The notes beneath the pieces are model-generated. The model was not told where the DNA came from. It made no database searches and saw only the letters and a list, made by a program, of their open reading frames with translations. 64,000 bases of DNA, from the NCBI GenBank assembly GCA_934202525.1, contig CAKPYB010000011.1, positions 26,579-90,578 on the forward strand, written 5' to 3'. This document shows positions 23,305 through 34,872 of the stretch, piece by piece. Origin of the DNA: an uncultured Prevotella sp. GTDB taxonomy: Bacteria > Bacteroidota > Bacteroidia > Bacteroidales > Bacteroidaceae. Numbering within the stretch: position 1 is the stretch's first letter; the number at the start of each line of letters is the position of its first letter. A program made the position numbers and the translations under genes.

Positions 23305-25089
23305 TTAAGCCTTGCCCTCCATCTGAGCCTTCAACTTAGCGAGTGCATCGATATCACCGAGTGATGTGCTAGCAGCAACGTTGTTGATCATAGCTGTCTC
23401 GTTGTTGCCCTTGCGACCGCCATTTGCACGCTTGTGAGTTGTCTTAGCAACTGGCTCGTTACCCTCCTCGAATGTACGAGAGTGAGAGAGGATGATGCGC
23501 TTTGTCTCCTTAACGAACTCGATAACCTTGAAGTCGAGAGTCTCGCCCTTCTTAGCCATTGTGCCGTCCTCCTTAGTGAGGTGCTTAGGAGTAGCGAAAC
23601 CTTCACCACCCTCAGCGAGAGCTACAACAGCACCCTTGTCCATCAACTCAGTGATAGTACCCTGGTGAACAGAACCTGGAGTGTAGATTGCCTCATACTC
23701 ATCCCATGGGTTCTTCTCCAACTGCTTGTGGCCGAGGCTCAAGCGACGGTTCTCCTTATCGATTTCGAGAACTACTACATCGATAGAAGCACCTACAGAA
23801 GTGAACTCAGATGGGTGCTTAACCTTCTTAGTCCAAGAGAGGTCAGAGATGTGGATCAAACCATCAACACCTTCCTCAAGCTCTACGAAGATACCGAAGT
23901 TAGTGAAGTTGCGAACCTTAGCTGTGTGCTTGCTGCCAACAGGGAACTTAGTCTCGATAGCCTCCCATGGATCTTCCTTGAGCTGCTTGATACCAAGGCT
24001 CATCTTGCGCTCAGCGCGGTCGAGAGTCAGGATAACTGCCTCTACCTCGTCACCTACCTTCATGAAGTCCTGAGCAGAACGCAAGTGCTGGCTCCAAGAC
24101 ATCTCAGATACGTGGATCAAGCCCTCTACACCTGGAGCAATCTCAACGAATGCACCGTAGTCAGCCATAACCACTACCTTACCCTTCACGTGATCACCTA
24201 CCTTGAGGTTCTCATCGAGAGCATCCCATGGATGTGGAGTGAGCTGCTTCAAACCGAGAGCGATACGCTTCTTCTCCTCATCGAAGTCGAGGATAACAAC
24301 GTTGATCTTCTGGTCGAGAGATACAACCTCGTGTGGATCGCTTACGCGGCCCCAAGAGAGGTCTGTGATGTGGATCAAACCGTCAACACCGCCGAGGTCA
24401 ACGAATACACCGTAAGTAGTGATGTTCTTAACGGTACCCTCGAGGATCTGACCCTTCTCGAGCTTGCCGATGATCTCCTTACGCTGCTGCTCGAGCTCCT
24501 GCTCGATGAGAGCCTTGTGAGATACAACGACATTGCGGAACTCCTGGTTGATCTTTACAACCTTGAACTCCATTGTCTTGCCTACGAATACGTCGTAGTC
24601 GCGTATAGGGTGAACGTCGATCTGGCTTCCTGGCAAGAAAGCTTCGATACCGAAAACGTCAACGATCATACCGCCCTTAGTGCGGCACTTGATGTAACCC
24701 TGGATAACTTCCTCGTTCTCGAGAGCTGCATTAACACGCTCCCAAGACTTGCTGAGGCGAGCCTTCTTGTGAGAGAGTACCAACTGACCCTTTACGTCCT
24801 CCTGGTTCTCTACATAAACCTCAACCTTGTCGCCTACCTTGAGGTCTGGGTTGTAACGGAATTCAGAAGCAGGGATAATACCATCGCTCTTGTAACCGAT
24901 GTTTACGATAACCTCTTTCTTGTCTACAGAGATTACTGTACCCTCTACAACCTGGTGTTCTGTTACCTTGTTAAGAGTTTCGTCATAGGCCTTCTCGAGG
25001 TCTGTTTTGCTGACGTTTGCGCTTGTGCCATTCTCAAACTCATCCCAATTGAAGTCGTCCAATGGCTTTACGTTCTTTAAATCTGACAT
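23305..25089 (-). CDS. rpsA: 30S ribosomal protein S1
   Basis: A 594-residue protein with six S1 (OB-fold) RNA-binding repeats from about residue 45 to 550. The repeats are recognised by recurring segments such as GTVKNITTYGVFVDLGGVDG, DGLIHITDLSW and VEGLIHVSEMSW. S1 helps mRNA binding and unfolding on the 30S subunit, especially important in Bacteroidota, whose mRNAs lack Shine-Dalgarno sequences. The C-terminal tail is Asn/Gly/Arg rich (KRANGGRKGNNE). A TAATTTTG -7 element is at 25154-25161. A long open frame on the opposite strand is a codon-bias shadow. Confidence 0.96.
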   Translation of the reverse strand: MSDLKNVKPLDDFNWDEFENGTSANVSKTDLEKAYDETLNKVTEHQVVEGTVISVDKKEVIVNIGYKSDGIIPASEFRYNPDLKVGDKVEVYVENQEDVKGQLVLSHKKARLSKSWERVNAALENEEVIQGYIKCRTKGGMIVDVFGIEAFLPGSQIDVHPIRDYDVFVGKTMEFKVVKINQEFRNVVVSHKALIEQELEQQRKEIIGKLEKGQILEGTVKNITTYGVFVDLGGVDGLIHITDLSWGRVSDPHEVVSLDQKINVVILDFDEEKKRIALGLKQLTPHPWDALDENLKVGDHVKGKVVVMADYGAFVEIAPGVEGLIHVSEMSWSQHLRSAQDFMKVGDEVEAVILTLDRAERKMSLGIKQLKEDPWEAIETKFPVGSKHTAKVRNFTNFGIFVELEEGVDGLIHISDLSWTKKVKHPSEFTSVGASIDVVVLEIDKENRRLSLGHKQLEKNPWDEYEAIYTPGSVHQGTITELMDKGAVVALAEGGEGFATPKHLTKEDGTMAKKGETLDFKVIEFVKETKRIILSHSRTFEEGNEPVAKTTHKRANGGRKGNNETAMINNVAASTSLGDIDALAKLKAQMEGKA

Positions 25090-25153
25090 AAAAAATAATT
25101 AAAAAATTAAAATTAATAAAGTTTGACTTTATGTGAATTGTATAAATCGGGCG

Positions 25154-25161
25154 CAAAATTA
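25154..25161 (-). promoter_or_regulatory. Promoter -7 element of rpsA
   Basis: TAATTTTG on the minus strand, about 65 bp before the start; the -33 element is weak. The remainder of the 25090-25538 gap holds nothing I can assign, apart from a TACCTTTG element (25496-25503) facing nhaD. Confidence 0.5.
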
Positions 25162-25538
25162 CTCATTTTCTTTGAGTTACAGGCATTTACTCTTGAATTT
25201 CTTCTTTTTGTTAGTAATATTTAACTAAAATCACTATTTTTGGTGGGTTCCTTCAGGGAAATACATAATATTATATAGCATAACCTTTCAGTTTTCTGAT
25301 AACTTCCTCCTCGATATTTCTTCCTGTGATGTTCTTCTCTGTTATCCGTGTTTTCATCTGATTCTATGATGAAAATGAAGAGGGAAGAAAAATAATGGCG
25401 AAAGAAAAAAACGGGCGAAATTTTCATTTGTATGAAAAATGAGTTAAATTCATTAAAAAAAGACATCGAAATGTTGGCGATTACAAAATAATTGTTACCT
25501 TTGCGCTCAAAATGTAATGAATATAATAAAATAATGAT

Positions 25539-26987
25539 ATGACACTAGTCATCCTTGCCATACTGATACTGGCATATATTCTCATTGCAACCGAGAATAT
25601 TACCAAGGTGAACCGTGCTGCCGTAGCCATCTTTGCTGGAACGGTAGGATGGGTTCTCTATATCTGTTTCGGTATGGACTTCGTGACCAGTGAACACTCT
25701 TCTGATTATTCACGCTATCTGAATCTCGGAATGTGGAACGAGATAGAATCCACCAGTACAACGGTGAAGTATTTTATTGCCCGTAACATCTTCCTTCCTT
25801 ATGTGGGTAGAGCAGCAGAAATCGTACTCTTCCTGCTAGCCACTATGACGATAGTTGAAATTCTCAATAACAACGGATGCTTCGATTTCATACGCCAGTT
25901 GTTACGTACCCGAAGCGCCAAGAAAATGCTATGGATTCTCGCTGCCGTGACCTTTGTTATTTCGGCAAATCTCGATAATCTTACTACAACAGTGATGATG
26001 CTTACGATGATGCATGGAGTAATTCCAAACCGTCGTCAGCGCATGGTGTATGGAGGTGCCATTCTTCTTTCTGCCAACTGTGGCGGAGCTCTTACCGTTA
26101 TCGGAAATCCGGAAGGACTGGTAATGTGGAATATGGGTGCTGTTACGGCTACCCATTATTTCCTGTCGCTTCTGCTGCCATGTCTTGCTGCCTGGCTCAT
26201 ACCGTTGGTGATGATGCAGCGCATGCTGCCGGAAAGAGTAGAGACAGAATGGATTGCTATGCCATACCGCGGGGATGATACCCGTCTCAATGTATGGCAG
26301 CGCTTGCTGATGCTCTTTGTGGGCATCGGTGGATTGTGGTTTATCCCTACCTTCCATAATATTACGAAATTAAGTCCTTTCCTCGGTGCGCTCTGCGTAT
26401 TGGGTGTACTCTGGATTGTGAACGAGATATTCAACCGTAAACTCATGAATATGGATGCGATGGCTGACCGTCGTACTCCTAGAGTGTTCCAATACGGAGT
26501 CGTCCAGATGATTCTCTTCGTGATGGGTATCATGCTTGCCATCGGAGTGGTGAAGGAGACTGGTGCTTTTGACGATTTTGCCGCTCTTCTCAACTCTGTC
26601 GGTATGGATGATAAGCATCCTGGTGTGTTACTGCATGGTGTCTTGGCAGGTATAGTCAGTACTGTACTTGACAACTTTGCTACAGCCATGAACTTTTTCT
26701 CCCTTCATGATCTGGCAAATGTGAATGATCCTTCATTCAGCATGCTTACTGATTATCATACCAATGGTATCTACTGGCAGATGATTGCATATTGCGTAAT
26801 GGCTGGTGGTAACGTTCTTGGTATCGGTACTATCAGCGGTCTTGCCCTGATGAAGATGGAACGTATGCACATGGGATGGTATTTCCGCAATATTGGCTGG
26901 AAAGCTTTGATGGGTGGCGTCATCGGACTTGCTATCCTTTGGCTCTCCCATATCCTGGTGGCTGGTGCCGCAAACCTAATTATTTAA
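25539..26987 (+). CDS. nhaD: Na+/H+ antiporter, NhaD family
   Basis: A 482-residue inner-membrane protein with about 12 hydrophobic segments. It exchanges internal Na+ for external H+ and so supports pH and sodium homeostasis. Family-like segments include SANLDNLTTTVMMLTMMHG, SANCGGALTVIGNPEGLVMW and VSTVLDNFATAMNFFSLHD; the two Asp-Asn motifs (NLDN and VLDN) sit in opposing half-repeats, as in ion-transporter (IT) superfamily proteins. The start gives MTLVILAILILAYILI, a first membrane helix. It is monocistronic in appearance; pfkA starts 138 bp later. Confidence 0.88.
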   Translation: MTLVILAILILAYILIATENITKVNRAAVAIFAGTVGWVLYICFGMDFVTSEHSSDYSRYLNLGMWNEIESTSTTVKYFIARNIFLPYVGRAAEIVLFLLATMTIVEILNNNGCFDFIRQLLRTRSAKKMLWILAAVTFVISANLDNLTTTVMMLTMMHGVIPNRRQRMVYGGAILLSANCGGALTVIGNPEGLVMWNMGAVTATHYFLSLLLPCLAAWLIPLVMMQRMLPERVETEWIAMPYRGDDTRLNVWQRLLMLFVGIGGLWFIPTFHNITKLSPFLGALCVLGVLWIVNEIFNRKLMNMDAMADRRTPRVFQYGVVQMILFVMGIMLAIGVVKETGAFDDFAALLNSVGMDDKHPGVLLHGVLAGIVSTVLDNFATAMNFFSLHDLANVNDPSFSMLTDYHTNGIYWQMIAYCVMAGGNVLGIGTISGLALMKMERMHMGWYFRNIGWKALMGGVIGLAILWLSHILVAGAANLII

Positions 26988-27125
26988 ATCGATAAGCCCA
27001 AACAAAACAAGGGGTATACCCTTGGATACCTACTGTATATGTAGGGGTAATGGATGAAAAACATCATCCTGAGAGGATAATAAACTAACATTAAAAAAAT
27101 ATATATAATATAATAAGGTATAGTT

Positions 27126-28103
27126 ATGGCAAAGATTAAGACTATTGGAATTTTAACATCTGGAGGAGATGCTCCAGGTATGAATGCTGCTATCCGTGCG
27201 GTTACCCGTTCGGCTATCTACAACGGTTTCACTGTGAAAGGTATCTATCGTGGTTACGATGGTCTCATCAATGATGAAATTAAAACCTTTTCAACAGAGA
27301 ACGTAAGCGGTATCATCGGTACAGGTGGTACAATGCTGAAGACAGCCCGTTCTAAGGAATTCATGACCGAGGAAGGTCGCCAGAAGGCATTTGAAACGAT
27401 TCAGAAAGAGGAAATAGATGCGCTTGTCGTGATTGGCGGTAACGGTTCGCTGACAGGTGCGATGAATTTCGCACGTGAGTTTGATGTATGCTGCATCGGA
27501 TTGCCAGGAACAATTGATAATGACCTTTATGGTACAGACAATACAATCGGTTATGATACTACGATGAATACCATCGTAGAATGTGTAGACCGCATCCGTG
27601 ATACTGCACAGAGCCACGAGCGTATCTTCTTTATCGAGGTGATGGGCCGTGATGCCGGTTTCCTGGCGCAGAATTCAGCTATCGCCAGTGGAGCAGAGGC
27701 AGCTATCATTCCAGAGGATTCTACCGACGTAGACCAGTTGGCTCAATTCATGGAGCGTGGTATCCGTAAGTCTAAGAAGAGTTGTATCGTCATCGTGTCA
27801 GAGAGTCCTAAGTGCGGTGCTCTTTATTATGCCGACCGTGTGCGTAAGGAGTTCCCAGAGTTTGATGTACGTGTATCTATCCTGGGTCACTTGCAGCGTG
27901 GCGGCCGTCCGTCAGCCCGTGACCGTATTCTTGCGAGCCGTACCGGTTGTGGTGCCATCGAGGCTATCATGCAGGGACAGCGCAATGTGATGATTGGTGT
28001 ACGCAACAACGAGGTGGTATACGTTCCGCTTTCTGAAGCCATCCGCTCAGATAAGCCATTCGACCGTAAACTCATCAAGGTTTTGGACGAGTTGAGTATC
28101 TAA
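27126..28103 (+). CDS. pfkA: 6-phosphofructokinase
   Basis: A 325-residue glycolytic enzyme that phosphorylates fructose 6-phosphate. [18 protein letters not shown] forms the nucleotide site, and [20 protein letters not shown] contains the catalytic Asp. [10 protein letters not shown] and [15 protein letters not shown] bind the substrate. The glycine in LPGTIDND favours ATP rather than pyrophosphate as donor. The usual GGDGS reads GGNGS here, so the Mg-coordinating Asp is replaced by Asn; this deserves attention but may be a lineage feature. A possible terminator with a GGAGT/ACTCC stem follows at about 28121-28156. Confidence 0.93.
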   Translation: MAKIKTIGILTSGGDAPGMNAAIRAVTRSAIYNGFTVKGIYRGYDGLINDEIKTFSTENVSGIIGTGGTMLKTARSKEFMTEEGRQKAFETIQKEEIDALVVIGGNGSLTGAMNFAREFDVCCIGLPGTIDNDLYGTDNTIGYDTTMNTIVECVDRIRDTAQSHERIFFIEVMGRDAGFLAQNSAIASGAEAAIIPEDSTDVDQLAQFMERGIRKSKKSCIVIVSESPKCGALYYADRVRKEFPEFDVRVSILGHLQRGGRPSARDRILASRTGCGAIEAIMQGQRNVMIGVRNNEVVYVPLSEAIRSDKPFDRKLIKVLDELSI

Positions 28104-28232
28104 TTTATAGAGATTGGAGTAAGAAGAAGGGAGTTTGGACTCCTGACTTCTTGCTTTTGCATAGGAAAATGGTTTAAAGGGAACTAAAAATGGTTTAATA
28201 AGGTATAAAAGCCGAATAAAACTTCAAATTAA

Positions 28233-28264
28233 TTTGTGGTTTCCATAAATTGTTGTTACTTTTG
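28233..28264 (+). promoter_or_regulatory. Promoter of the ATP synthase operon
   Basis: TTTG (28233-28236), a 20-bp spacer and TACTTTTG (28257-28264): a perfect Bacteroidota promoter, about 48 bp before atpD. Confidence 0.75.
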
Positions 28265-28299
28265 CAGCCAAGAATAATATAAATATATATAACATTTAA

Positions 28300-29838
<1,539 letters not shown>

Positions 29839-29856
29839 TCTTTAAATCCACGGCTT

Positions 29857-30096
29857 ATGTTACAGCTAAAGATAGTATCTCCTGAGAAAGTAGTCTTCCA
29901 GGGTGAGGTAGAGAGCGTACTGGTTCCGGGAACCCTCGGCTCGTTCGAGATTCTCAAGGATCACGCGCCTATCATCTCTTCGCTCGAAGTGGGCAAGGTG
30001 GAATACACTACCAAGGAAGGCAAGCAGGTAATGAACATCAAGGGCGGATTCGTGGAATGTAAGAAAAACGAAGTAAGCCTTTGCGTAGAAGTTTAG
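29857..30096 (+). CDS. atpC: ATP synthase F1 epsilon subunit, short form
   Basis: A 79-residue protein with the N-terminal beta-sandwich of epsilon (LQLKIVSPEKVVFQGEVESV, then VPGTLGSFEILKDHAPIISS). It stops after about 80 residues and so lacks the C-terminal two-helix domain that inhibits ATP hydrolysis in E. coli. It begins 18 bp after atpD. The short form suggests that epsilon-based inhibition is absent in this enzyme. Confidence 0.92.
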   Translation: MLQLKIVSPEKVVFQGEVESVLVPGTLGSFEILKDHAPIISSLEVGKVEYTTKEGKQVMNIKGGFVECKKNEVSLCVEV

Positions 30097-30132
30097 ATAA
30101 GTGATTAATTTTTAGTGATTAATTATTAGATA

Positions 30133-30576
30133 ATGGAAAAAGACGAAAAGTTGCGCTTGCAGACTATCAGACAGGCGAGTATCAGGTATAAGCAGATTTC
30201 TTTGTGGCTTACAGCAGCAGTGGCTCTTGCCGTGCTCTTTGCCTGCAGATTATCTGCTCAATGTGATGATATGATAGCCCAGGTTGTTAACCCGCTGGTA
30301 GTGAGTGCGATATTCTCACTCGTTGCAAGTACTGCTTATGGTGAAGCATGGAAGGCTGTTGCAAAGTCATCGCCAGCCAATCTCGCCAAGTTCTACATGG
30401 CGGCGCTGGTCATCAAGATGGTAGCCGGTACATTGGTGTTCCTCATCTATGTGCTGGTATGCGACAAGCAGAATATTCTAGGCTTTACCGCCATCTTCGC
30501 CCTTTTCTATGTCGTACTTCTCGTGTTCGACTGCATCTACTTCGCTCGGGTAGAGAAAAAGAATCGTCTTTCATAA
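30133..30576 (+). CDS. AtpI-like membrane protein of the ATP synthase operon
   Basis: A 147-residue protein with four apolar segments (about 22-40, 52-70, 86-108 and 112-132) and charged ends. AtpI/UncI proteins with four helices help assemble the c ring or supply Mg2+ in other bacteria. Similarity here is in size, topology and position (immediately before atpB) rather than in a clear motif. It lies 36 bp after atpC, with a short direct repeat (GTGATTAATT) in the spacer. Confidence 0.65.
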   Translation: MEKDEKLRLQTIRQASIRYKQISLWLTAAVALAVLFACRLSAQCDDMIAQVVNPLVVSAIFSLVASTAYGEAWKAVAKSSPANLAKFYMAALVIKMVAGTLVFLIYVLVCDKQNILGFTAIFALFYVVLLVFDCIYFARVEKKNRLS

Positions 30577-30624
30577 GCGGTTCTGAAACAAATAATTAAT
30601 AAACAAAAGTAAGAATTAAAGAAT

Positions 30625-31734
30625 ATGAAACATCTCAAGCAATTCCTCTTGATGGCGATGCTGCTCTTCACGCTGGCACCTCTGCAGGTATCGGCTAAGG
30701 AGAACATCGATGTGAAAGAGATATTGTGGGGTCATATCAAGGATTCTTATGAATGGCATATCACCAAGGTGGGAGATCATCCCGTAGTGATTCATCTGCC
30801 AATCATCGTTAACACCACTTCGGGCTGGCACGTGTTCTGCAGCAGCGAATTCTCTGAAGAAAGAGACGCCAACGGCGACCGTCCCGGACCTTATAATCTG
30901 GTGATCAAGAACGGTGATGCACAGACGAATCCCAACAAGATAGTAGAGAAGGTGGGAGGCCAGGAGGTTCGTCCTCTCGACATCTCCATCACGAAGACCG
31001 TTTGCGTGCTCTTCATCGATGCTATCATCCTGTTGGTTTGTATTCTGATTCCAGCTCGCTGGTGCAAGAAGCACAAGATAGATGATCCGGCACCTAAGGG
31101 ATTTGTAGGACTGATGCACATGTTCATCATGTCGGTATATGAGGATGTGATCAAGGCTACGCTCGGTAAGGAGGCGCCAAAGTACGCACCATGGTTGCTT
31201 ACTTGCTTCTTCTTCATCTTCGTTGCCAACATCATGGGTATCGTACCATTCCCTCCAGGTGGTGGTAACCTGACGGGTAATATCGCCTGCACCGCATTCT
31301 TCGGTGTAACGACATTCCTCATCACCAACTTTACCGGTACCAAAGAATACTGGAAGGAAATCTTCTGGCCAGAGGTACCAACCTGGTTGAAGGTCCCAGT
31401 GCCACTGATGCCATTCATCGAGCTTTTCGGTATCTTTACGAAACCGTTGGCTCTGATTATCCGACTCTTCGCCAACATGATGGCTGGTCATGCAATTGCT
31501 CTTGCCTTTGCAGCTATCATCTTCATTATGTTCAACATCAGTGAGGATGCCATCACCAACTATCTGGCGGGTACGGGTATGACAGTAGTAAGTGTTGCGA
31601 TGAGTGTCTTCATGATGCTCCTCGAAGTTTTGGTAAGCTACATTCAGGCATTGGTATTCACCATGCTGAGTGCAGTATTCATCTCGCTGGCTCATGTAAA
31701 GCCTCATGAGGCAGAGCCAGTGGTAGTGAAGTAG
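30625..31734 (+). CDS. atpB: ATP synthase F0 subunit a
   Basis: A 369-residue membrane protein, the proton-channel stator. It has an N-terminal signal-like segment (MKHLKQFLLMAMLLFTLAPL) and a periplasmic domain of about 100 residues before the membrane part, an extension common in Bacteroidota. The essential arginine is in ALIIRLFANMMAGH (Arg280). The typical VPLPMEL-like segment appears as VPLMPFIELFGIFTKPLAL. It is followed by an AT-rich low-complexity spacer (31735-31775) and atpE. Confidence 0.95.
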   Translation: MKHLKQFLLMAMLLFTLAPLQVSAKENIDVKEILWGHIKDSYEWHITKVGDHPVVIHLPIIVNTTSGWHVFCSSEFSEERDANGDRPGPYNLVIKNGDAQTNPNKIVEKVGGQEVRPLDISITKTVCVLFIDAIILLVCILIPARWCKKHKIDDPAPKGFVGLMHMFIMSVYEDVIKATLGKEAPKYAPWLLTCFFFIFVANIMGIVPFPPGGGNLTGNIACTAFFGVTTFLITNFTGTKEYWKEIFWPEVPTWLKVPVPLMPFIELFGIFTKPLALIIRLFANMMAGHAIALAFAAIIFIMFNISEDAITNYLAGTGMTVVSVAMSVFMMLLEVLVSYIQALVFTMLSAVFISLAHVKPHEAEPVVVK

Positions 31735-31762
31735 TTTATAGTTTATAATTTATAGTTTATAG

Positions 31763-32076
<314 letters not shown>

Positions 32077-32077
<1 letters not shown>

Positions 32078-32160
32078 TCATCTCATCTGTCACTATCATC
32101 TGCCCCAAAGGAAGCCTCAGGCATCAGCCTGATGTCTTTCCGGGGCATGATAGAGATGAT
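32077..32160 (+). promoter_or_regulatory. Long imperfect hairpin between atpE and atpF
   Basis: Paired blocks, from outside in: ATCATCTC/GAGATGAT (32077-32084 with 32153-32160), TATCA/TGATA (32094-32098 with 32148-32152), TGCCCC/GGGGCA (32101-32106 with 32142-32147) and CAGGC/GCCTG (32118-32122 with 32127-32131). There is no T run, so it is more likely an mRNA processing or stabilising element than a terminator. Confidence 0.65.
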
Positions 32161-32210
32161 TCTAGAGTTAGTTAAAATAAAACGTTTAAGTAAAACTTTA
32201 ACCAGTATAT

Positions 32211-32711
32211 ATGGATTTATTAATTCCTGATAGCGGTTTGCTCTTCTGGATGACGCTGGTCTTCATCATCGTCTTTGTCATCCTTGCCAAGTTTGGCTTC
32301 CCAGCCATCATTGGCATGGTGATAGCGCGCAAGGCTTTCATTGATGATAGTCTGAAGAAGGCTCACGAAGCCAACGAGAAGCTTGCCAATATCCAAAAAG
32401 AAGGTGAATCCATCTTGCAGGAAGCTCGCGAGAAGCAGGCTGCCCTCCTCAAGGAGGCTGCCGAAACCCGCGATGCCATTGTAGAGAAAGCACAGGATAA
32501 AGCACGCGAAGAAGGCGCACGTCTCCTCTCTGATGCCAAGAAGCAGATTGAGACCGAGAAGCAGAACGCCATTCGTGAAATCCGAGGCCAGGTAGCCGAA
32601 CTCTCTGTTCAGATTGCAGAGAAGGTGCTCAAGGCTAAGCTCTCTGACGACAAGGCACAGATGGATATGATAAATCGACTGCTGGACGAGGTTTCTTCTG
32701 ACAACAAATAG
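32211..32711 (+). CDS. atpF: ATP synthase F0 subunit b
   Basis: A 166-residue peripheral-stalk protein. It has one N-terminal membrane helix (LLFWMTLVFIIVFVILAKFG) and then a long, highly charged coiled coil rich in Ala, Glu, Lys and Arg (about 45-140) that contacts delta. It begins 133 bp after atpE, across the hairpin region, and precedes atpH by 8 bp. Confidence 0.95.
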   Translation: MDLLIPDSGLLFWMTLVFIIVFVILAKFGFPAIIGMVIARKAFIDDSLKKAHEANEKLANIQKEGESILQEAREKQAALLKEAAETRDAIVEKAQDKAREEGARLLSDAKKQIETEKQNAIREIRGQVAELSVQIAEKVLKAKLSDDKAQMDMINRLLDEVSSDNK

Positions 32712-32719
32712 TAAAGCTT

Positions 32720-33256
32720 ATGGATATAGGTGTAATATCGGTGCGTTATGCCCGTGCCCTCATCAAGGCTGCACTCGGCATGAAGCTCGAAGATCAGGTG
32801 TACCAGGAGATGCAGACGCTCTACAAGAGCTACATCGACGTGCCTGAACTGAGATTTACGATAGACAACCCTATGCTTTCCAAAGACAAGAAGCAAGCAC
32901 TTCTCATTACAGCTCTTGGCAAGAAGCCATCTGAGTTGAGCCAGAAGTTCATTGCTCTCGTCTTGAAAGAGGATAGGGAGAGCACCCTGCAATTCATGGC
33001 TGCTTCGTATATCACTCTTTACAGGAAACAGAAGAACATCATCCGCGGTAAGCTGATCACCGCCACTGCCGTTGACGCCTCTACGGAGGATAAGATGCGC
33101 AAGATGGTGGAGCAGAGAACGAAAGGTACTGTGGAGTTCAAGACCGAGGTGAACCCTGAACTGATTGGTGGTTTCATCCTTGAGTATGATACTTACAGAA
33201 TGGATGCGAGCGTAAAGACTAAGCTCAACAACATTCTGACACAGCTCAAAAAGTAA
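32720..33256 (+). CDS. atpH: ATP synthase F1 delta subunit
   Basis: A 178-residue protein that joins the b stalk to the top of F1. It begins [19 protein letters not shown] (the family's RYAxAL start) and ends with the typical [20 protein letters not shown] near residues 155-175. It lies between atpF and atpA with short spacers, as in nearly all F-type operons. Confidence 0.95.
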   Translation: MDIGVISVRYARALIKAALGMKLEDQVYQEMQTLYKSYIDVPELRFTIDNPMLSKDKKQALLITALGKKPSELSQKFIALVLKEDRESTLQFMAASYITLYRKQKNIIRGKLITATAVDASTEDKMRKMVEQRTKGTVEFKTEVNPELIGGFILEYDTYRMDASVKTKLNNILTQLKK

Positions 33257-33279
33257 AAATAATTAAAGTAAATAACAAA

Positions 33280-34866
33280 ATGTCAGATAAAATTAAACCA
33301 AGTGAGGTGTCTGAGGTTCTTCAGCAGCAGCTCCAGGAGGTTAATGGCTCTCAGCAGTTTGACGAGGTGGGTACTGTGCTTACCGTCAGCGATGGCGTGG
33401 CTCGTATCTATGGTCTGCGCAATGCCGAGGCTAATGAACTTCTTGAGTTTGAGAACGGAACCATGGCTATCGTCATGAACTTGGAGGAAGACAATGTAGG
33501 TTGTGTCCTCTTAGGTCCTACAGCTGGCATCAAGGAGGGACAGAGCGTGAAGCGTACACACCGTATCGCTTCTATCCGCGTAAACGACAACTTCCTCGGA
33601 CGTGTCGTAAACCCTCTGGGTCAGGCTATTGATGGTCTGGGTGACATCGACCTCACCGATTCTTTCGAGATGCCTTTGGATCGTAAGGCACCTGGTGTAA
33701 TCTATCGTCAGCCAGTAAAGGAACCTCTTCAAACTGGTTTGAAGGCGGTAGACTCTATGATTCCTATCGGTCGTGGACAGCGTGAGTTGATCATCGGTGA
33801 CCGTCAGACCGGTAAGACTGCCATCGCAGTGGATACCATCATCAACCAGAAGAGTTTCTATGAGGCTGGCAAGCCAGTATATTGTATCTATGTAGCTATC
33901 GGTCAGAAAGCATCTACTGTTGCAGCATTGGTACAGAACCTCAAGGAGCACGGCGCCCTGCCATATACCATCATCGTAAGTGCTACCGCTGCCGATCCTG
34001 CAGCCATGCAGTATTACGCACCATTTGCCGGTGCAGCCATCGGTGAGTACTTCCGCGACCGTGGTTACTCAGCCCTCGTAGTATATGATGACTTGAGTAA
34101 GCAGGCTGTGGCTTACCGTGAGGTATCTCTGATCCTCCGCCGTCCATCAGGACGTGAGGCTTATCCTGGTGATGTGTTCTATCTCCACTCTCGTCTGTTG
34201 GAGCGTGCCGCTCGTATCAACGACCAGCAGGAGGTAGCCGAGCAGATGAACGACCTTCCAGAGTGCCTGAAGGGCAAGGTGAAGGGTGGCGGTTCCTTGA
34301 CTGCCCTCCCAATCATCGAGACCCAGGCTGGTGACGTATCTGCATACATCCCAACCAACGTGATCTCTATCACCGACGGTCAGATCTTCCTGGAGACCGA
34401 CCTCTTCAACCAGGGCTTCCGTCCAGCTATCAACGTAGGTATCTCCGTATCTCGTGTAGGTGGTTCTGCCCAGATCAAGAGTATGAAGAAGGTGGCTGGT
34501 ACACTGAAGATTGATATGGCTCAGTATCGTGAGCTGGAGGCCTTCTCTAAGTTCTCTAGCGATATGGATGCCGTAACAGCGATGACTCTGGACCGTGGCC
34601 GTAAGAACGACCAGTTGCTGGTTCAGCCTCAGTACCGCCCAATGCCGGTAGGCGAGCAGGTAGCTATTCTCTACTGTGGTGTTCACGGATTGATGCACGA
34701 CGTGCCAATGGATAAGGTTCGCGACTGTCAGGATCAGTTCCTCGATGCTATGCGCAGCCAGCACGCTGATGTGATTGAGACTTTGGGCGATGGTAAACTC
34801 ACCGACGATGCCATTAAGGCAGTCGAGGAGACCATGGCTAATGTTGCAGGACAATATAAAGCGTAA
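33280..34866 (+). CDS. atpA: ATP synthase F1 alpha subunit
   Basis: A 528-residue subunit with non-catalytic nucleotide sites. [15 protein letters not shown] is the Walker A loop (Lys179), and [20 protein letters not shown] lies at Walker [21 protein letters not shown] appears as [18 protein letters not shown], the alpha-subunit signature. The N-terminus ([13 protein letters not shown]) forms the delta-binding part. It precedes atpG by 6 bp. Confidence 0.97.
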   Translation: MSDKIKPSEVSEVLQQQLQEVNGSQQFDEVGTVLTVSDGVARIYGLRNAEANELLEFENGTMAIVMNLEEDNVGCVLLGPTAGIKEGQSVKRTHRIASIRVNDNFLGRVVNPLGQAIDGLGDIDLTDSFEMPLDRKAPGVIYRQPVKEPLQTGLKAVDSMIPIGRGQRELIIGDRQTGKTAIAVDTIINQKSFYEAGKPVYCIYVAIGQKASTVAALVQNLKEHGALPYTIIVSATAADPAAMQYYAPFAGAAIGEYFRDRGYSALVVYDDLSKQAVAYREVSLILRRPSGREAYPGDVFYLHSRLLERAARINDQQEVAEQMNDLPECLKGKVKGGGSLTALPIIETQAGDVSAYIPTNVISITDGQIFLETDLFNQGFRPAINVGISVSRVGGSAQIKSMKKVAGTLKIDMAQYRELEAFSKFSSDMDAVTAMTLDRGRKNDQLLVQPQYRPMPVGEQVAILYCGVHGLMHDVPMDKVRDCQDQFLDAMRSQHADVIETLGDGKLTDDAIKAVEETMANVAGQYKA

Positions 34867-34872
34867 TAGCCT

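Noticed and set aside
23434..25080. A 548-codon open frame opposite rpsA
   Set aside because: It is an antisense shadow caused by the strong codon bias of rpsA; the protein is Leu/Thr/Tyr rich without any domain, and rpsA on the other strand is unmistakable.
25221..25466. Possible 81-residue gene between rpsA and nhaD on the minus strand
   Set aside because: Low-complexity, Phe/Ser/Arg-rich product, no promoter and no context; the gap otherwise shows nothing assignable.
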